NCBI GenBank assembly: GCA_942491465.1
Contig: CALOBA010000007.1
Span: 16,585-80,584, forward strand
Source: CALOBA01 sp942491465
GTDB taxonomy: Bacteria > Pseudomonadota > Gammaproteobacteria > Chromatiales > Chromatiaceae
Reading direction: 5' to 3'
Length of the DNA: 64,000 nt
In this document: in pieces, positions 45,028-53,317 of the stretch
Position numbering within the stretch: the stretch's first letter is position 1
Layout of the letters: the number at the start of each line of letters is the position of its first letter
Position numbers and translations under genes: made by a program
Notes under the pieces: model-generated
The model's database searches: none
What the model saw: the letters and a program-made list of their open reading frames with translations, nothing else
What the model was told of the DNA's origin: nothing

Positions 45028-45840
45028 ATGCAGATCATTCGATTCGAGGACCCGCGGGGTCGGGTCCACCATGGCGCACGCCGCGATGACGGCAGCGTCG
45101 AGCGCCTGGTCGGCGATCCGCTCGCCGGGCTCTCTCCCACCGGCGAGTCGGCGACGCTCAGCCGCCTGCTGGCCCCGGTCGCGCCCTGCAACATCTTCTG
45201 CGTCGGGCTCAACTATCGCGCCCATGCCGAGGAGACCGGGGCGGCCCTGCCGCAGCAGCCGATCCTGTTCATGAAGCCGACCACCGCCGTGATCGGCCCG
45301 CAGGCGCCCATCGTGCTGCCGGCGGCCTGCGCGCATGGGCCGGAGGTGGACTACGAGGCCGAGCTGGCCGTGGTCATCGGCCGTAGCGCGCGGGACGTCG
45401 CCGCGGACGAGGCCCTGGACTATGTGCTTGGCTACTGCTGCGCCTGCGATGTCTCGGCGCGGCGCTGGCAGAAGCACGCCGGCGGCGGGCAGTGGATCAG
45501 GGGCAAGTCCTTCGACAGCTTCTGCCCCCTCGGCCCGATGCTGGTGACCGCCGATGAGGTTGCTGATCCGCAGGACCTGATGGTGCGCTGCACGATCAAC
45601 GGCGAGCCGAGGCAAGCGGGCAGCACGGCGGACATGATCTTCTCCGTCGCCGAGCTGATCGCGTTTCTAAGCCGCGACACGACGCTGCTGCCCGGCACGC
45701 TGCTGCTGACCGGCACGCCCCCCGGCGTCGGCGTCGCCCGCAAGCCGCCGCTGTTCCTGGCCGCCGGCGATCGGGTGCGCGTCGAGATCGACGGCTTGGG
45801 CGCACTGGAGAACCCGGTCGTTGCGGCGGGGGAGGGCTGA
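45028..45840 (+). CDS. Fumarylacetoacetate hydrolase-family protein
   Basis: A 270-residue enzyme of the FAH superfamily. The catalytic metal site is visible as the Glu cluster in DYEAELAVVIGR together with the Asp in YVLGYCCACDVSAR. Conserved regions include IFCVGLNYRAHAEETG, ILFMKPTTAVIG, FDSFCPLGPML and LLLTGTPPGVGV. Members cleave or hydrate beta-keto and acylpyruvate compounds, or decarboxylate oxaloacetate or 2-hydroxyhepta-2,4-diene-1,7-dioate. The exact substrate is not known; the CDVSARRWQ motif suits the acylpyruvate-hydrolase/isomerase branch. Start ATG at 45028. Confidence 0.88.
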   Translation: MQIIRFEDPRGRVHHGARRDDGSVERLVGDPLAGLSPTGESATLSRLLAPVAPCNIFCVGLNYRAHAEETGAALPQQPILFMKPTTAVIGPQAPIVLPAACAHGPEVDYEAELAVVIGRSARDVAADEALDYVLGYCCACDVSARRWQKHAGGGQWIRGKSFDSFCPLGPMLVTADEVADPQDLMVRCTINGEPRQAGSTADMIFSVAELIAFLSRDTTLLPGTLLLTGTPPGVGVARKPPLFLAAGDRVRVEIDGLGALENPVVAAGEG

Positions 45841-45974
45841 TTGCTTCCAACCTCGTTCAGCCTAGTGCTTGTCGGCCTGGGGGCCGACACGCCGGCCGCT
45901 CCGTCGCGATGAAAACACCCGCGCCAGGGTCGCCGAGCACGTAGTCGGTCGCAAGCTCGACCCGACTACGAGCT

Positions 45975-46115
45975 GAGATTGCCAAAGCGAGGGGGATCGC
46001 GCGCGAGGCGCTTTACAAGGCAGTGCGTCCAGAAGCACAACCGCGTTTCGACACCATTAACCGCGTCTGCCATGCGCTAGGCGCGAAGTTGGTGGTGCAG
46101 TCGATCAATCGGTGA
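45975..46115 (+). pseudogene. C-terminal remnant of a HigA-type (HTH) antitoxin
   Basis: Reading 45975-46115 gives EIAKARGIAREALYKAVRP, then FDTINRVCHALGAKLVVQSIN and a stop. This matches the helix-turn-helix C-terminus of addiction-module antidote proteins of the HigA type. An ATG at 45909 in the same frame begins MKTPAPG, like the family N-terminus, but is cut by a TAG at 45942 and the middle of the protein is missing. No toxin partner was seen nearby. The rest of the gap 45841-46185 shows nothing further. Confidence 0.5.
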
Positions 46116-46185
46116 CCTGTGCAGCCGGCGCGGGCGAAGGGGGGCGGTGCAAAACCGGCATTGCTGGATTGCGAGGAACGCGCCG

Positions 46186-46941
46186 TCAAGATGCAACCGG
46201 GGGTTGCGCCCGTCGCCGCCCCCTGAACAGATAGACGAGGAGGGCTATCGCGGCGACCACGACGATGCCGGCTGCCCAGGGGTTGATCCGCCGCAACAGG
46301 GCATCGAGCGCGGGCAGGTGCTCGGACAGGTAGAAGACCCCTAAACCCCAGACGCCAACCCAGAGCATGGCACCTAAGATATTGAAAACGGAAAACAACC
46401 ACCAGGGCATGGCCAGGGTGCCGGCCATGATGCCGTTGAGCTGCCGAGGCCCGTCCAAGAAGCGGGCCAACAGGATGAAGCCGCCGCCGTAACGGTCGAA
46501 CAGGCCGGCGAGCTTGGCCTCGTGAGCCTCGTTGACGTGCAGCTTTCGCAGCAAGGGCCGGCCTCCCCGCTTGCCGATCAGGTAGCCCAGGCTGTTGCCC
46601 AGCACGGCGGCAAGCACCGCAATCGCAAGCAAGAGCAGCAGGTGCATGTGCCCGCGGGCCGACTCAAGCGCGCCGGCCATCAGCAAAGATTGCCCGGGCG
46701 CCGGGATACCAAAGCCTTCTACCGAGACGGCACCGGCGACGCCAGCGTACCCGTAGCGCTCCACCACCGGCTGCATCTTATCCACCGCCGCTTTCAGGTC
46801 ATGGGCAGCTCCACCGGCCGCCGCCTCCAATTTCGCCTCGGCTGCATGCTGGCCGAAGGCCGCAGCCCCCGGCAGCCCGAGCAGCGCGATCAGGGCAACC
46901 GCACGAACGGTTCGGGTTACGTCACTTGGGTATGGCTTCAT
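46186..46941 (-). CDS. DedA-family membrane protein (VTT domain)
   Basis: A 251-residue polytopic membrane protein. An N-terminal hydrophobic leader (AVALIALLGLPGAAAF) is followed by a linker and a DedA/SNARE-associated VTT domain: YGYAGVAGAVSVEGFGIPAPGQSLLMAG, NSLGYLIGKRGGRPLL and FILLARFLDGPRQLNGIMAGTLAMPWWLFSVFNILG. The family includes polyprenyl-phosphate and phospholipid flippases. The conserved Glu/Pro in EGFGIPAPG and the Arg in ARFLDGPRQ are present. It ends with a basic cytosolic tail. Confidence 0.85.
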   Translation of the reverse strand: MKPYPSDVTRTVRAVALIALLGLPGAAAFGQHAAEAKLEAAAGGAAHDLKAAVDKMQPVVERYGYAGVAGAVSVEGFGIPAPGQSLLMAGALESARGHMHLLLLLAIAVLAAVLGNSLGYLIGKRGGRPLLRKLHVNEAHEAKLAGLFDRYGGGFILLARFLDGPRQLNGIMAGTLAMPWWLFSVFNILGAMLWVGVWGLGVFYLSEHLPALDALLRRINPWAAGIVVVAAIALLVYLFRGRRRAQPPVAS

Positions 46942-46956
46942 CTTCAGCTCTCACAG

Positions 46957-46998
46957 AATCGGTATCGGTATCGGAATCGAAATTGGGATCGGGATGGG
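46957..46998. repeat. Degenerate hexamer tandem repeat
   Basis: Seven six-base units of the form aatcgg, tatcgg, tatcgg, aatcga, aattgg, gatcgg, gatggg lie just upstream of the DedA gene. On the opposite strand they read like the cccgat units at 27511-27612, but decayed. Confidence 0.6.
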
Positions 46999-47178
46999 TG
47001 CTGCGCAGGTGGCGCGGGATTATAGCCGCACCCGAATTGGGCAGCACGATGCGCGGCGCCCAGCATTGCTTGGACTGCAGCGCGTCTTCCTTGATCACGC
47101 CGCCAAAGGCAGGCTGGGGCGCGGGCAATTGGTTACCTGGAATGGTGGCCGAGATCGTCGGTATGAGGGGAGCGGACC

Positions 47179-47391
47179 TTGCAGCGCCGGCTGCTGGAAA
47201 GCGGCACGAGCTATTCCGAGATTGTCCAAGATGCGGGTTTCTCGATCGCATCCGACCTGTTGGCCGATTCCGACCGGAACATCGCCGACATCGTATTTGC
47301 CGTCGGCTACAACAACGCCCCGAATTCTTCCAGGGCATGCAAGCGCCTGACGGGCATGGCGCCGCGCGATTACCGCCGCAGTGCGGCCTGA
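47179..47391 (+). pseudogene. C-terminal remnant of an AraC-type regulator
   Basis: The frame 47179-47391 gives LQRRLLESGTSYSEIVQDAGFSI, DSDRNIADIVFAVGYNN, SRACKRLTGMAPRDYRR. This is the double helix-turn-helix end of an AraC-family regulator. The second helix is intact but the N-terminal effector domain and the first part of the DNA-binding domain are absent. Substitutions such as SRACKR for the usual SRAFKR suggest decay. No partner gene is identifiable. Confidence 0.6.
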
Positions 47392-47438
47392 AGCATCGCC
47401 TGCTGCCGGCGAATATCGAGTTCGAAGCCGGCCGGGGA

Positions 47439-48095
47439 TCAGCCGTAGCCGTGGTCGAGACGATAGATGACAAGGGTCATGACGACCGATCCCGCCAGGA
47501 ACCAGATCGGTCCGAGCATCCAGAGTGCGAGTGGGATCGAGACGTAGTAGCAGCGCATCCCGACATTGTAGGCCCCCGCCCCATGGCTTAGGGCGTGCTG
47601 CGGCGCGTCGGACTCAAGCGGCAATACCGCCGTGTCTTCCTGCGGGAGGTTTAGAAGAAAGGCCGCGTGGTTGTAGAACCGAACGCAGAGCGTGAAGCTG
47701 ACGAAGGCCATCATGAACACGAACACCACCAGCAAGGCCTTGATCACTGCGAGCTCGTGGCTGCGCACGCCGACGAAGTGCACGATATCGTCCAACTTGT
47801 CGATGCCATCATAGCTCAGCGCAAAACTCAGAACACCCAGTGAGAGCACAATGGCTGTCGATGCCAGAAAGGTCGCGGCCATGGTCCAGTTGCGCAGCGT
47901 CTGTACCGCCAGGATGTCGGCGCCGCGCGCCATAATGTGTTCCGCCCAGCGGGCTCGGGCTCGGCTGTTGCGCCCAAACGAAGTACGCCACGGCCAGAAC
48001 TTCAGCTCGAGCAGATGCACGAAGTGATACCCGACGAGGATACCGGCCGCGGTACCGGACAGTGCGAGCTCAAATGTCCAGGCTGTGATGGTCAT
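47439..48095 (-). CDS. DUF599-family membrane protein
   Basis: A 218-residue protein with about four to five membrane helices, started at the ATG at 48095 (MTITAWTFELALSGTAAGIL). The family features are ILAVQTLRNWTMAATFLASTAIVLSLG, FTLCVRFYNHAAFLLNLP and YNVGMRCYYVSIPLALWMLGPIWFL. DUF599 proteins are conserved in proteobacteria; no biochemical function is established. It lies on the opposite strand to the AraC remnant and ends near it. The 180-base gap upstream contains one copy of the atgttgcaatgcaagac motif. Confidence 0.8.
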   Translation of the reverse strand: MTITAWTFELALSGTAAGILVGYHFVHLLELKFWPWRTSFGRNSRARARWAEHIMARGADILAVQTLRNWTMAATFLASTAIVLSLGVLSFALSYDGIDKLDDIVHFVGVRSHELAVIKALLVVFVFMMAFVSFTLCVRFYNHAAFLLNLPQEDTAVLPLESDAPQHALSHGAGAYNVGMRCYYVSIPLALWMLGPIWFLAGSVVMTLVIYRLDHGYG

Positions 48096-48190
48096 ATAGA
48101 AGGTGATCTCGTTCAACTTCAGCGACGCAGTGAGCGGACTGCCCCAACGGCGCATCCACAAGTGCGCGAGCGTCCGCCGGTCCGCGGTGA

Positions 48191-48207
48191 ATGTTGCAAT
48201 GCAAGAC
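48191..48207 (+). repeat. 17-bp direct repeat, left copy (with 50566)
   Basis: atgttgcaatgcaagac appears here and at 50566-50582 in the same orientation. The pair encloses the palindrome, the Rpn-like fragment and the decayed operon copy. The inner caagac[ct]tg part is shared with the repeats around the defence island. Confidence 0.6.
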
Positions 48208-48275
48208 CTGCCCCCCCTCGCCCCAACCGACGGCGGATACTTGCGTACGTTCAGGGCCACGGCCCCAGCGGGTTC

Positions 48276-48461
48276 TCAGAAGAGCCAGGCTTGTATCAGG
48301 GCCAGGGCGATGGCTGTTAGGACGAGATAGAGGGCGAGCCCGAACGCGAGGTAAAGCCAATTCCTTCTCGATCGGACCGGAGCGCTGGGTTGATCGTAAC
48401 GACGCTCCAGCGTCGTTACGATCAATACGTAGTCGTTTTTTGGGTCGAGCAGGGTGCTCAT
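48276..48461 (-). CDS. Small membrane protein with an Rpn-like N-terminus
   Basis: A 61-residue frame starting MSTLLDPKNDYV, almost the same 12 residues that open the Rpn protein at 55177-56079 (MSNLLDPKNDYVFKRLF). After V it switches to unrelated sequence, LIVTTLERRYDQP, encoded by the 36-bp palindrome at 48390-48425, then ends with a hydrophobic helix (NWLYLAFGLALYLVLTAIALALIQAWLF). It looks like a chimera made when a palindromic element joined an Rpn gene start to an existing small membrane protein. Expression is uncertain. Confidence 0.4.
   Translation of the reverse strand: MSTLLDPKNDYVLIVTTLERRYDQPSAPVRSRRNWLYLAFGLALYLVLTAIALALIQAWLF
48390..48425. repeat. 36-bp perfect palindrome
   Basis: ttgatcgtaacgacgct (48390-48406), a two-base loop, and agcgtcgttacgatcaa (48409-48425) form a perfect 17-bp inverted repeat. 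It sits exactly at the break between Rpn-like and unrelated coding sequence. Confidence 0.85.
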
Positions 48462-48650
48462 CCGATCGGCATTGCCCCCGGCTTGTTGGGTAGCTGCGAG
48501 CATAGCCCTAGGGGGTGGTCGGGACAACCGGCGGCGGTGCCGATCAGGAGGGGGCTGCTCTGGTCGCGAAGCTCAGGCCCCGCGACCTCGAGGCGGAAGC
48601 CCTGCTTTCAGCAGGAGACAGACGCCTCTGCCTCGCCTGCTATCCTCACA

Positions 48651-50414
48651 CCCCAACCGTCTTGATATCGTTCCCCGACGCCCACTGCTGAATGTCCTCA
48701 CAGCGCCGCGGCCATCAGATCGGGAAATCGATCCGGCGTGCAGCCGAACACGGGGATGCCCAGGGCGGCGATCAGGCCGGCCAGGTTGGGGTCGTAGCCG
48801 GGGTGGCCGTTGTCGGCAAGGGCGAGCAGCACGATGATGTTGACGCCCAGGCGGGCGAGGGCGGCGATGCGCGCGAACAGGGCCTGGAGCTGCGCGGTGT
48901 CGATGGCGCGGGCCTCGCCGTAGCGCAGCACGTCGGCCAGCTCGGGCAGCGCCGAGAGCATGTCGCCGCAGTCCGAACTCTGCCCGGCCAGCGCCGAAAG
49001 CCGCGCGACCCCGGTGGCCGCCGCCGCGGGCAGCTGGGCCGTCAGCGCCGTGAACACCAGGGCCGACAGCGCCGCCAGTCTCGCGCAGCTCCTCGAAGCC
49101 GGGTCGGGGGCGCTCGCGCAGCGCGGCCAGCGCGACGGCGAGGCGCTCGGTCTCGATCAGCGATGCGGTGGAGACCATGCGGCCCTCGGCGCGCAGGGCG
49201 CGGGCGATGCGGGCGATCCAGCGCGTGGTTTGCTCCGGTTCTGGGGTGTCCCAGAGGTGGCGGTTCCAGCCCGGGGCCTCGACGCCGGCGCCGTAGCCGC
49301 TGCCGCTCGCCAGCCGCGGCGCGGTCCAGGGGGTCCAGGTGGCGGTGATCTTGCGGCGGGTGGCGCCCTTGAGCAGGGCGCGGTCGTCCTTGAGGGTGTG
49401 CTTGGTCGTCAGCGCCGGGACGTGCCAGGCGCCACAGACCACGGCGATGAGCCCGTCGGCGGCCTTGGCCGACTGGGCGATCTCGATGCGCATGTGGGCC
49501 TCGCGGGCGGCCTCCACCGCATCGGCGGGTGTGGTGTCCGCACGCAGGGCGCCCATGGCGTCGGCCACCGCGGCGAAGATGGGGCCGGGCTCGGGGTTCT
49601 CTTCGATGACATCGCGCCACCAGCGCTCGCCGTCCTGGTAGCCGGCGGCCTCGGCCAGGGCGCCGATGGGGTCGTGGGCGAGGGTCGGCGCAGTCGATGC
49701 GTCGTCGGGTTGGGTCTGCTGCCTCGGCTCATCCGCCGTCTCAGCGTCCGGCGCCGGCAGCCGCCGCGCAGGTATTCCTCCAGGATGACCTTGTCCTGCA
49801 CCGGGGCCTTGACGATGGCGCCGAGCACGTTGGGCGCCAGCCCGTCCGCCGACAGGTGGCCGTCGTTGAAGAAGGCGGCATGGGACAGGCCGCTGATCAT
49901 CACGCCGATCAGGCTGTCCCGCACGTCCGAGCCCATGCGCGTGAGTTCCTCCAGCCGGCAGATCTGCCCGGTCTCCATGGCCCGGACCAGCGGCCTGGGC
50001 ACCAGGGCGTCGCGGCGCGGGCCGTGGGCGAGGAGCTGGGCGTAGTTCCAGCCTCAGCGCACCTGGGTCTCGTCGGTACCGACGGTGCATTGGATCAGCA
50101 GCGTGGAGTCGCCGCTGACGGCGGCGGCCAGGTGCTCCGAGACCCAGGACTTGGCGGTGCCCGGCACGCCGAGCGGCAGCAGCACCCGGTCGGTGGCCAG
50201 CGTCGCCACCGCGGTCTCGATCAGGCGGCGGTCGCCGACGTATTTGGGCTCGATGCTGTGCTCGCCGGCCTGCCCGCCGAGCAGATAGGTGACCACGGCC
50301 CGCGGGCGGGCTCAAGGCCCAGCCGGCGGGCTTGGGGCGGTCGTCGACGGCCTTCAGCGTCTGAAGGTCGGCCTGGTCGGTCTGCTCGGCCGGGCGGCGC
50401 AGGATGTCGGTCAT
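48651..50414 (-). pseudogene. Decayed second copy of the MoxR-DUF5682-VWA operon
   Basis: Long stretches match the intact genes at 56573-61098 closely but are broken by at least four deletions: VWA C-terminus joined to DUF5682 (near 48866, at shared ggcgatgcg sequence), loss of intact-copy 58532-58958, of about 59715-60087, and of about 60228-60600. In the MoxR part, Walker A (GVPGTAKSW) is kept, but a stop sits after TQVR (about 50055) and a frame change near 50310. The first junction produces a 119-residue in-frame fusion (48698-49057) of DUF5682 and VWA segments. DUF5691 and SWIM parts are absent. No functional product is expected. Confidence 0.85.
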
Positions 50415-50773
50415 GGTGAGTCACCTGTGGCGATGGAGGCGGCTCTGTCGTGGATCAGGGCGGCCTTTGCAGCAGTGTTGGACGCTGGTGATGCTGCCTT
50501 ACGACCTACGCCCGCGAGGCTGCAGCGACCCACGATCAGAACGTCAAAAACCTCATAATCGGAGCATGTTGCAATGCAAGACTTGACCGCTGCGCCGTGA
50601 CCCCCGCGCCCTCCCTCGCCCCCATCGATCAGCGGACCCGGGTGCACCCATGGCGGTAAAATCCCCTGCCATCTCCACCACAAACCGACCCGAGCCCGGC
50701 GCCGCCCCACGGCAAGGCACCCCGGCTCGGCTCAAGGCGCCGCCCGCGCACCCCGCACGCCAGGACCCCGCCC
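50415..50773. other. Gap before the kinase-FGE gene
   Basis: No confident gene. It includes the right copy of the 17-bp direct repeat (50566-50582), followed by sequence resembling that after the left copy (ccctccctcgcccc-like), and the leader of the kinase gene. Confidence 0.4.
50566..50582 (+). repeat. 17-bp direct repeat, right copy
   Basis: Identical to 48191-48207. The interval between the copies (about 2.36 kb) holds the small membrane frame, the palindrome and the decayed operon. Confidence 0.6.
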
Positions 50774-52930
50774 ATGACCCCAGGACCCGACAACCGCTGC
50801 CCGAGCTGCTTCCACATCGATCCCAAGCGCACGCTCGACGCCCCCTGCCGCAGCTGCGGCTGGCGGCCCGGCACCCAAAATCCGGCCCCCGCGCTGGCCA
50901 TCGGCACCGAGCTTGGCACCAGCTACCAGATCGGTCGGGTGCTCGGCCAGGGCGGCTTCGGCATCACCTACCTGGCACGTAACCATCGGCTGGACCTGCG
51001 CGTCGCCATCAAGGAATACCTGCCCTCGGAATGGGCCGGGCGCGACGGCGACGGGCTCGGCGTCGTGGTTCGCGATGGCGAGGCCAGCGCGCTGTTTGCC
51101 TGGGGGCTGGATCGGTTCCTCAGCGAGGCCCGCGCCGTCGCCCGCTTCGAGGGCCATCCGGCCATCGTCGGCGTCAAGGACTACTTTGCGGCCAATGCCA
51201 CCGCCTACATGGTCATGGAGTACATCGACGGCATCACGTTGAAGGACCACCTGCACGCCCACAACGGTTGCATCGGCTTCCCCCAGGCCATGGACCTGCT
51301 GAGCCCGATCATGGACGCGCTCGACGCCTGCCACCGCGCCGGCCTGTTGCATCGCGACATCGCCCCGGACAATATCCATCTCACCCACGACGGCCAGGCC
51401 AAGCTCATCGACTTCGGCGCCGCCCGCCAGGCGGTCAGCGAGAAGTCCCAGCTCACCGGCGTCTTCAAGCGCCGCTACGCCCCGCTGGAGCAGCAGTTCG
51501 CCCAGGGCCGGCAAGGCCCCTGGACCGACGTCTTTGCGCTGGCCGCGACCCTCTACCAGAGCCTCACCGGCGACCCACCCCCGGAGGTCATGGCGCGGAT
51601 CAACAAGACCCCGCTCAAGCCCCCGTCCGCCCTCGGCGCCGACATCCCGCCCCGGGCCGAGCGGGCGCTGCTCAAGGCGCTGGCGCTGAAGCCCGAGAAG
51701 CGCACGCAGGACATCCCGACGTTCCGTACCGGCTTGGGCGCGATCCCGCCGGTCCCTCCGGGCCCCGGCCCGGAGCCCGCTCCGCTGCCCCACCGTGCCG
51801 GACGCTGGGTGCTCGGCATCGCCGGGACGATTGTGCTGGGCATTCTGATCAATGCCCTATCGGATCACGCCAGACCGTTCTGGGACTCGGAGCCGGAGGA
51901 ACCGGAGTCGGCTCAGCCGGTTTCGACCGATGCCGACGAAGCGGCCAGGCAAAGGGCTGCCGAAGCCGCCAAGGCTCAGCGTCTGGCGGAAGAGGCGGCC
52001 CGGCGCAAGGAGGAGGCAGAGGCGGAGGCAAGACGCCAAGCGGAGGAGGCGGACCGCCGAGAGGCGGAGGCCGAAGCCGAACGACGAGCCGAGGAAAAGG
52101 CCCGTCGCGCAGCCGAGGCGAAAGCGGCTGCGGAAGCACAGCGCAAAGCCGAAGAGCAGGCCCGACAGGCCAAGACCCACGGCACCGTCTTCCGCGACCC
52201 GCTCGAATCCGGCGGCAAAGGCCCGGAGATGGTCGTCGTCCCCGACGGCTGCTTCCAGATGGGCAGCCCGCCGGACGAGGACGGTCGTGGTAGCAACGAG
52301 CGCCAGCACGAGGTCTGCATCACCAAGCCCTTCGCCATCGGCACCACCGAGGTCACCTTCGACGACTACGACCGCTTCGCCGAGGCCACCGACCGCGAGC
52401 AGCCGGGCGACCGAGGCTGGGGCCGCGGCAACCGCCCGGTGATCAACATCAGTTGGGAAGACGCGACCGCGTATGCCAAGTGGCTGACCGGTCAGACAGG
52501 CGCCGAGTATCGTCTGCCGACGGAGGCGGAGTGGGAATATGCCGCCCGCGCCGGGACCGAGTCGTCGTACTGGTGGGGCGACACAGCCAGCCGGGACTTT
52601 GCCAACTATGGCACCGACGACTGCTGCGATGGCCACACCGAGGGCAAGGACCGCTGGGAATTCACGGCGCCGGTCGGCAGCTTCCCGGCGAACGCGTTCG
52701 GGCTGCACGACACCGCCGGCAACGTCTGGGAGTGGGTCGCCGATTGGTATGACAGCGACTATCCATCGACCAAAGACGATCCGTTTGTCAGCCAGGGCGG
52801 CACCCACCGGGTCCTCCGGGGCGGCAGCTGGTACAACCCGCCGCGCTACCTGCGCAGCGCGCTTCGCTTCGACTGGCTACCCGGCATTCGCTACCGCAAC
52901 CTGGGCGTTCGCCTCGCCAGGACTCTTTAA
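50774..52930 (+). CDS. Ser/Thr kinase-coiled coil-FGE-sulfatase fusion; DGR-diversified target
   Basis: A 718-residue membrane protein. A small zinc ribbon (Cys 9, 12, 25, 28) comes first. The kinase domain has glycine loop GQGGFG at residues 58-63, Lys 80, HRD at 193-195 and DFG Asp 213. A transmembrane helix (residues about 342-362) leads to a Glu/Arg/Ala coiled coil (about 385-475). A C-terminal FGE-sulfatase/C-type-lectin-like domain (about 480-718) has MVVVPDGCFQMGS, LPTEAEWEYAARAG and NVWEWVADW, and ends in RGGSWYNPPRYLRSALRFDW. That end is the variable region of a DGR. Such domains tolerate massive residue changes and bind ligands. An intracellular kinase plus an extracellular variable domain is the expected topology, inferred from the single helix. 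Confidence 0.92.
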   Translation: MTPGPDNRCPSCFHIDPKRTLDAPCRSCGWRPGTQNPAPALAIGTELGTSYQIGRVLGQGGFGITYLARNHRLDLRVAIKEYLPSEWAGRDGDGLGVVVRDGEASALFAWGLDRFLSEARAVARFEGHPAIVGVKDYFAANATAYMVMEYIDGITLKDHLHAHNGCIGFPQAMDLLSPIMDALDACHRAGLLHRDIAPDNIHLTHDGQAKLIDFGAARQAVSEKSQLTGVFKRRYAPLEQQFAQGRQGPWTDVFALAATLYQSLTGDPPPEVMARINKTPLKPPSALGADIPPRAERALLKALALKPEKRTQDIPTFRTGLGAIPPVPPGPGPEPAPLPHRAGRWVLGIAGTIVLGILINALSDHARPFWDSEPEEPESAQPVSTDADEAARQRAAEAAKAQRLAEEAARRKEEAEAEARRQAEEADRREAEAEAERRAEEKARRAAEAKAAAEAQRKAEEQARQAKTHGTVFRDPLESGGKGPEMVVVPDGCFQMGSPPDEDGRGSNERQHEVCITKPFAIGTTEVTFDDYDRFAEATDREQPGDRGWGRGNRPVINISWEDATAYAKWLTGQTGAEYRLPTEAEWEYAARAGTESSYWWGDTASRDFANYGTDDCCDGHTEGKDRWEFTAPVGSFPANAFGLHDTAGNVWEWVADWYDSDYPSTKDDPFVSQGGTHRVLRGGSWYNPPRYLRSALRFDWLPGIRYRNLGVRLARTL
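52796..52920 (+). other. DGR variable region (VR)
   Basis: 125 bases at the 3' end of the kinase-FGE gene. Aligned with the TR at 54074-54192 (minus strand), all 12 codon-region substitutions lie at adenines of the TR (for example AAC to CTC, AAT to CTT, CAA to CTA). Two flanks are identical: ggcggcacccaccgggt on the left and gggcgttcgcctcgcc on the right. The VR also has one extra CGCAAC unit, and one C/T difference next to it. Confidence 0.9.
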
Positions 52931-53317
52931 CTTCTTCTTTCTTATATTTTTTCCTTTTTCTCTTCGAAATTTTTTTCGACCCCTATGTCAGACAAATATG
53001 CCGAAACGTCTGACGAAGGTGTCAGGCGTCCGCCAGATGTCGGCACTCGGCTGACAAGACAGGCCGAATCGCGCCGTTCGCGTCGGCCCGGTCCAAAAAA
53101 CGACCGATGCCGAGGGTCGATTGGCATACACAACGCCCCGTGAGAGGATGTCGCGCATCATGTGGCTGACAAGCTGCGCTCGCCGGCGGATTAGCGCTGA
53201 CAAGACGCCGACACCGGCAGACAAGTCAGCCCCACTCGGCAATCGCGCCCACCCTCCGCGCCGCATCAACCACGGCCCCCCATCCCACAACCGCCTCCCG
53301 ATCAGGTTCCCCACCCC
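52931..53317. other. DGR spacer between target gene and avd-RT frame
   Basis: No gene was seen. An AT-rich tract (52931-52980) follows the kinase-FGE stop and may terminate transcription. The short words tgtcag and ctgacaag recur several times in 52985-53240. No TR-like copy is present here, although this is a usual TR site. Confidence 0.45.
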
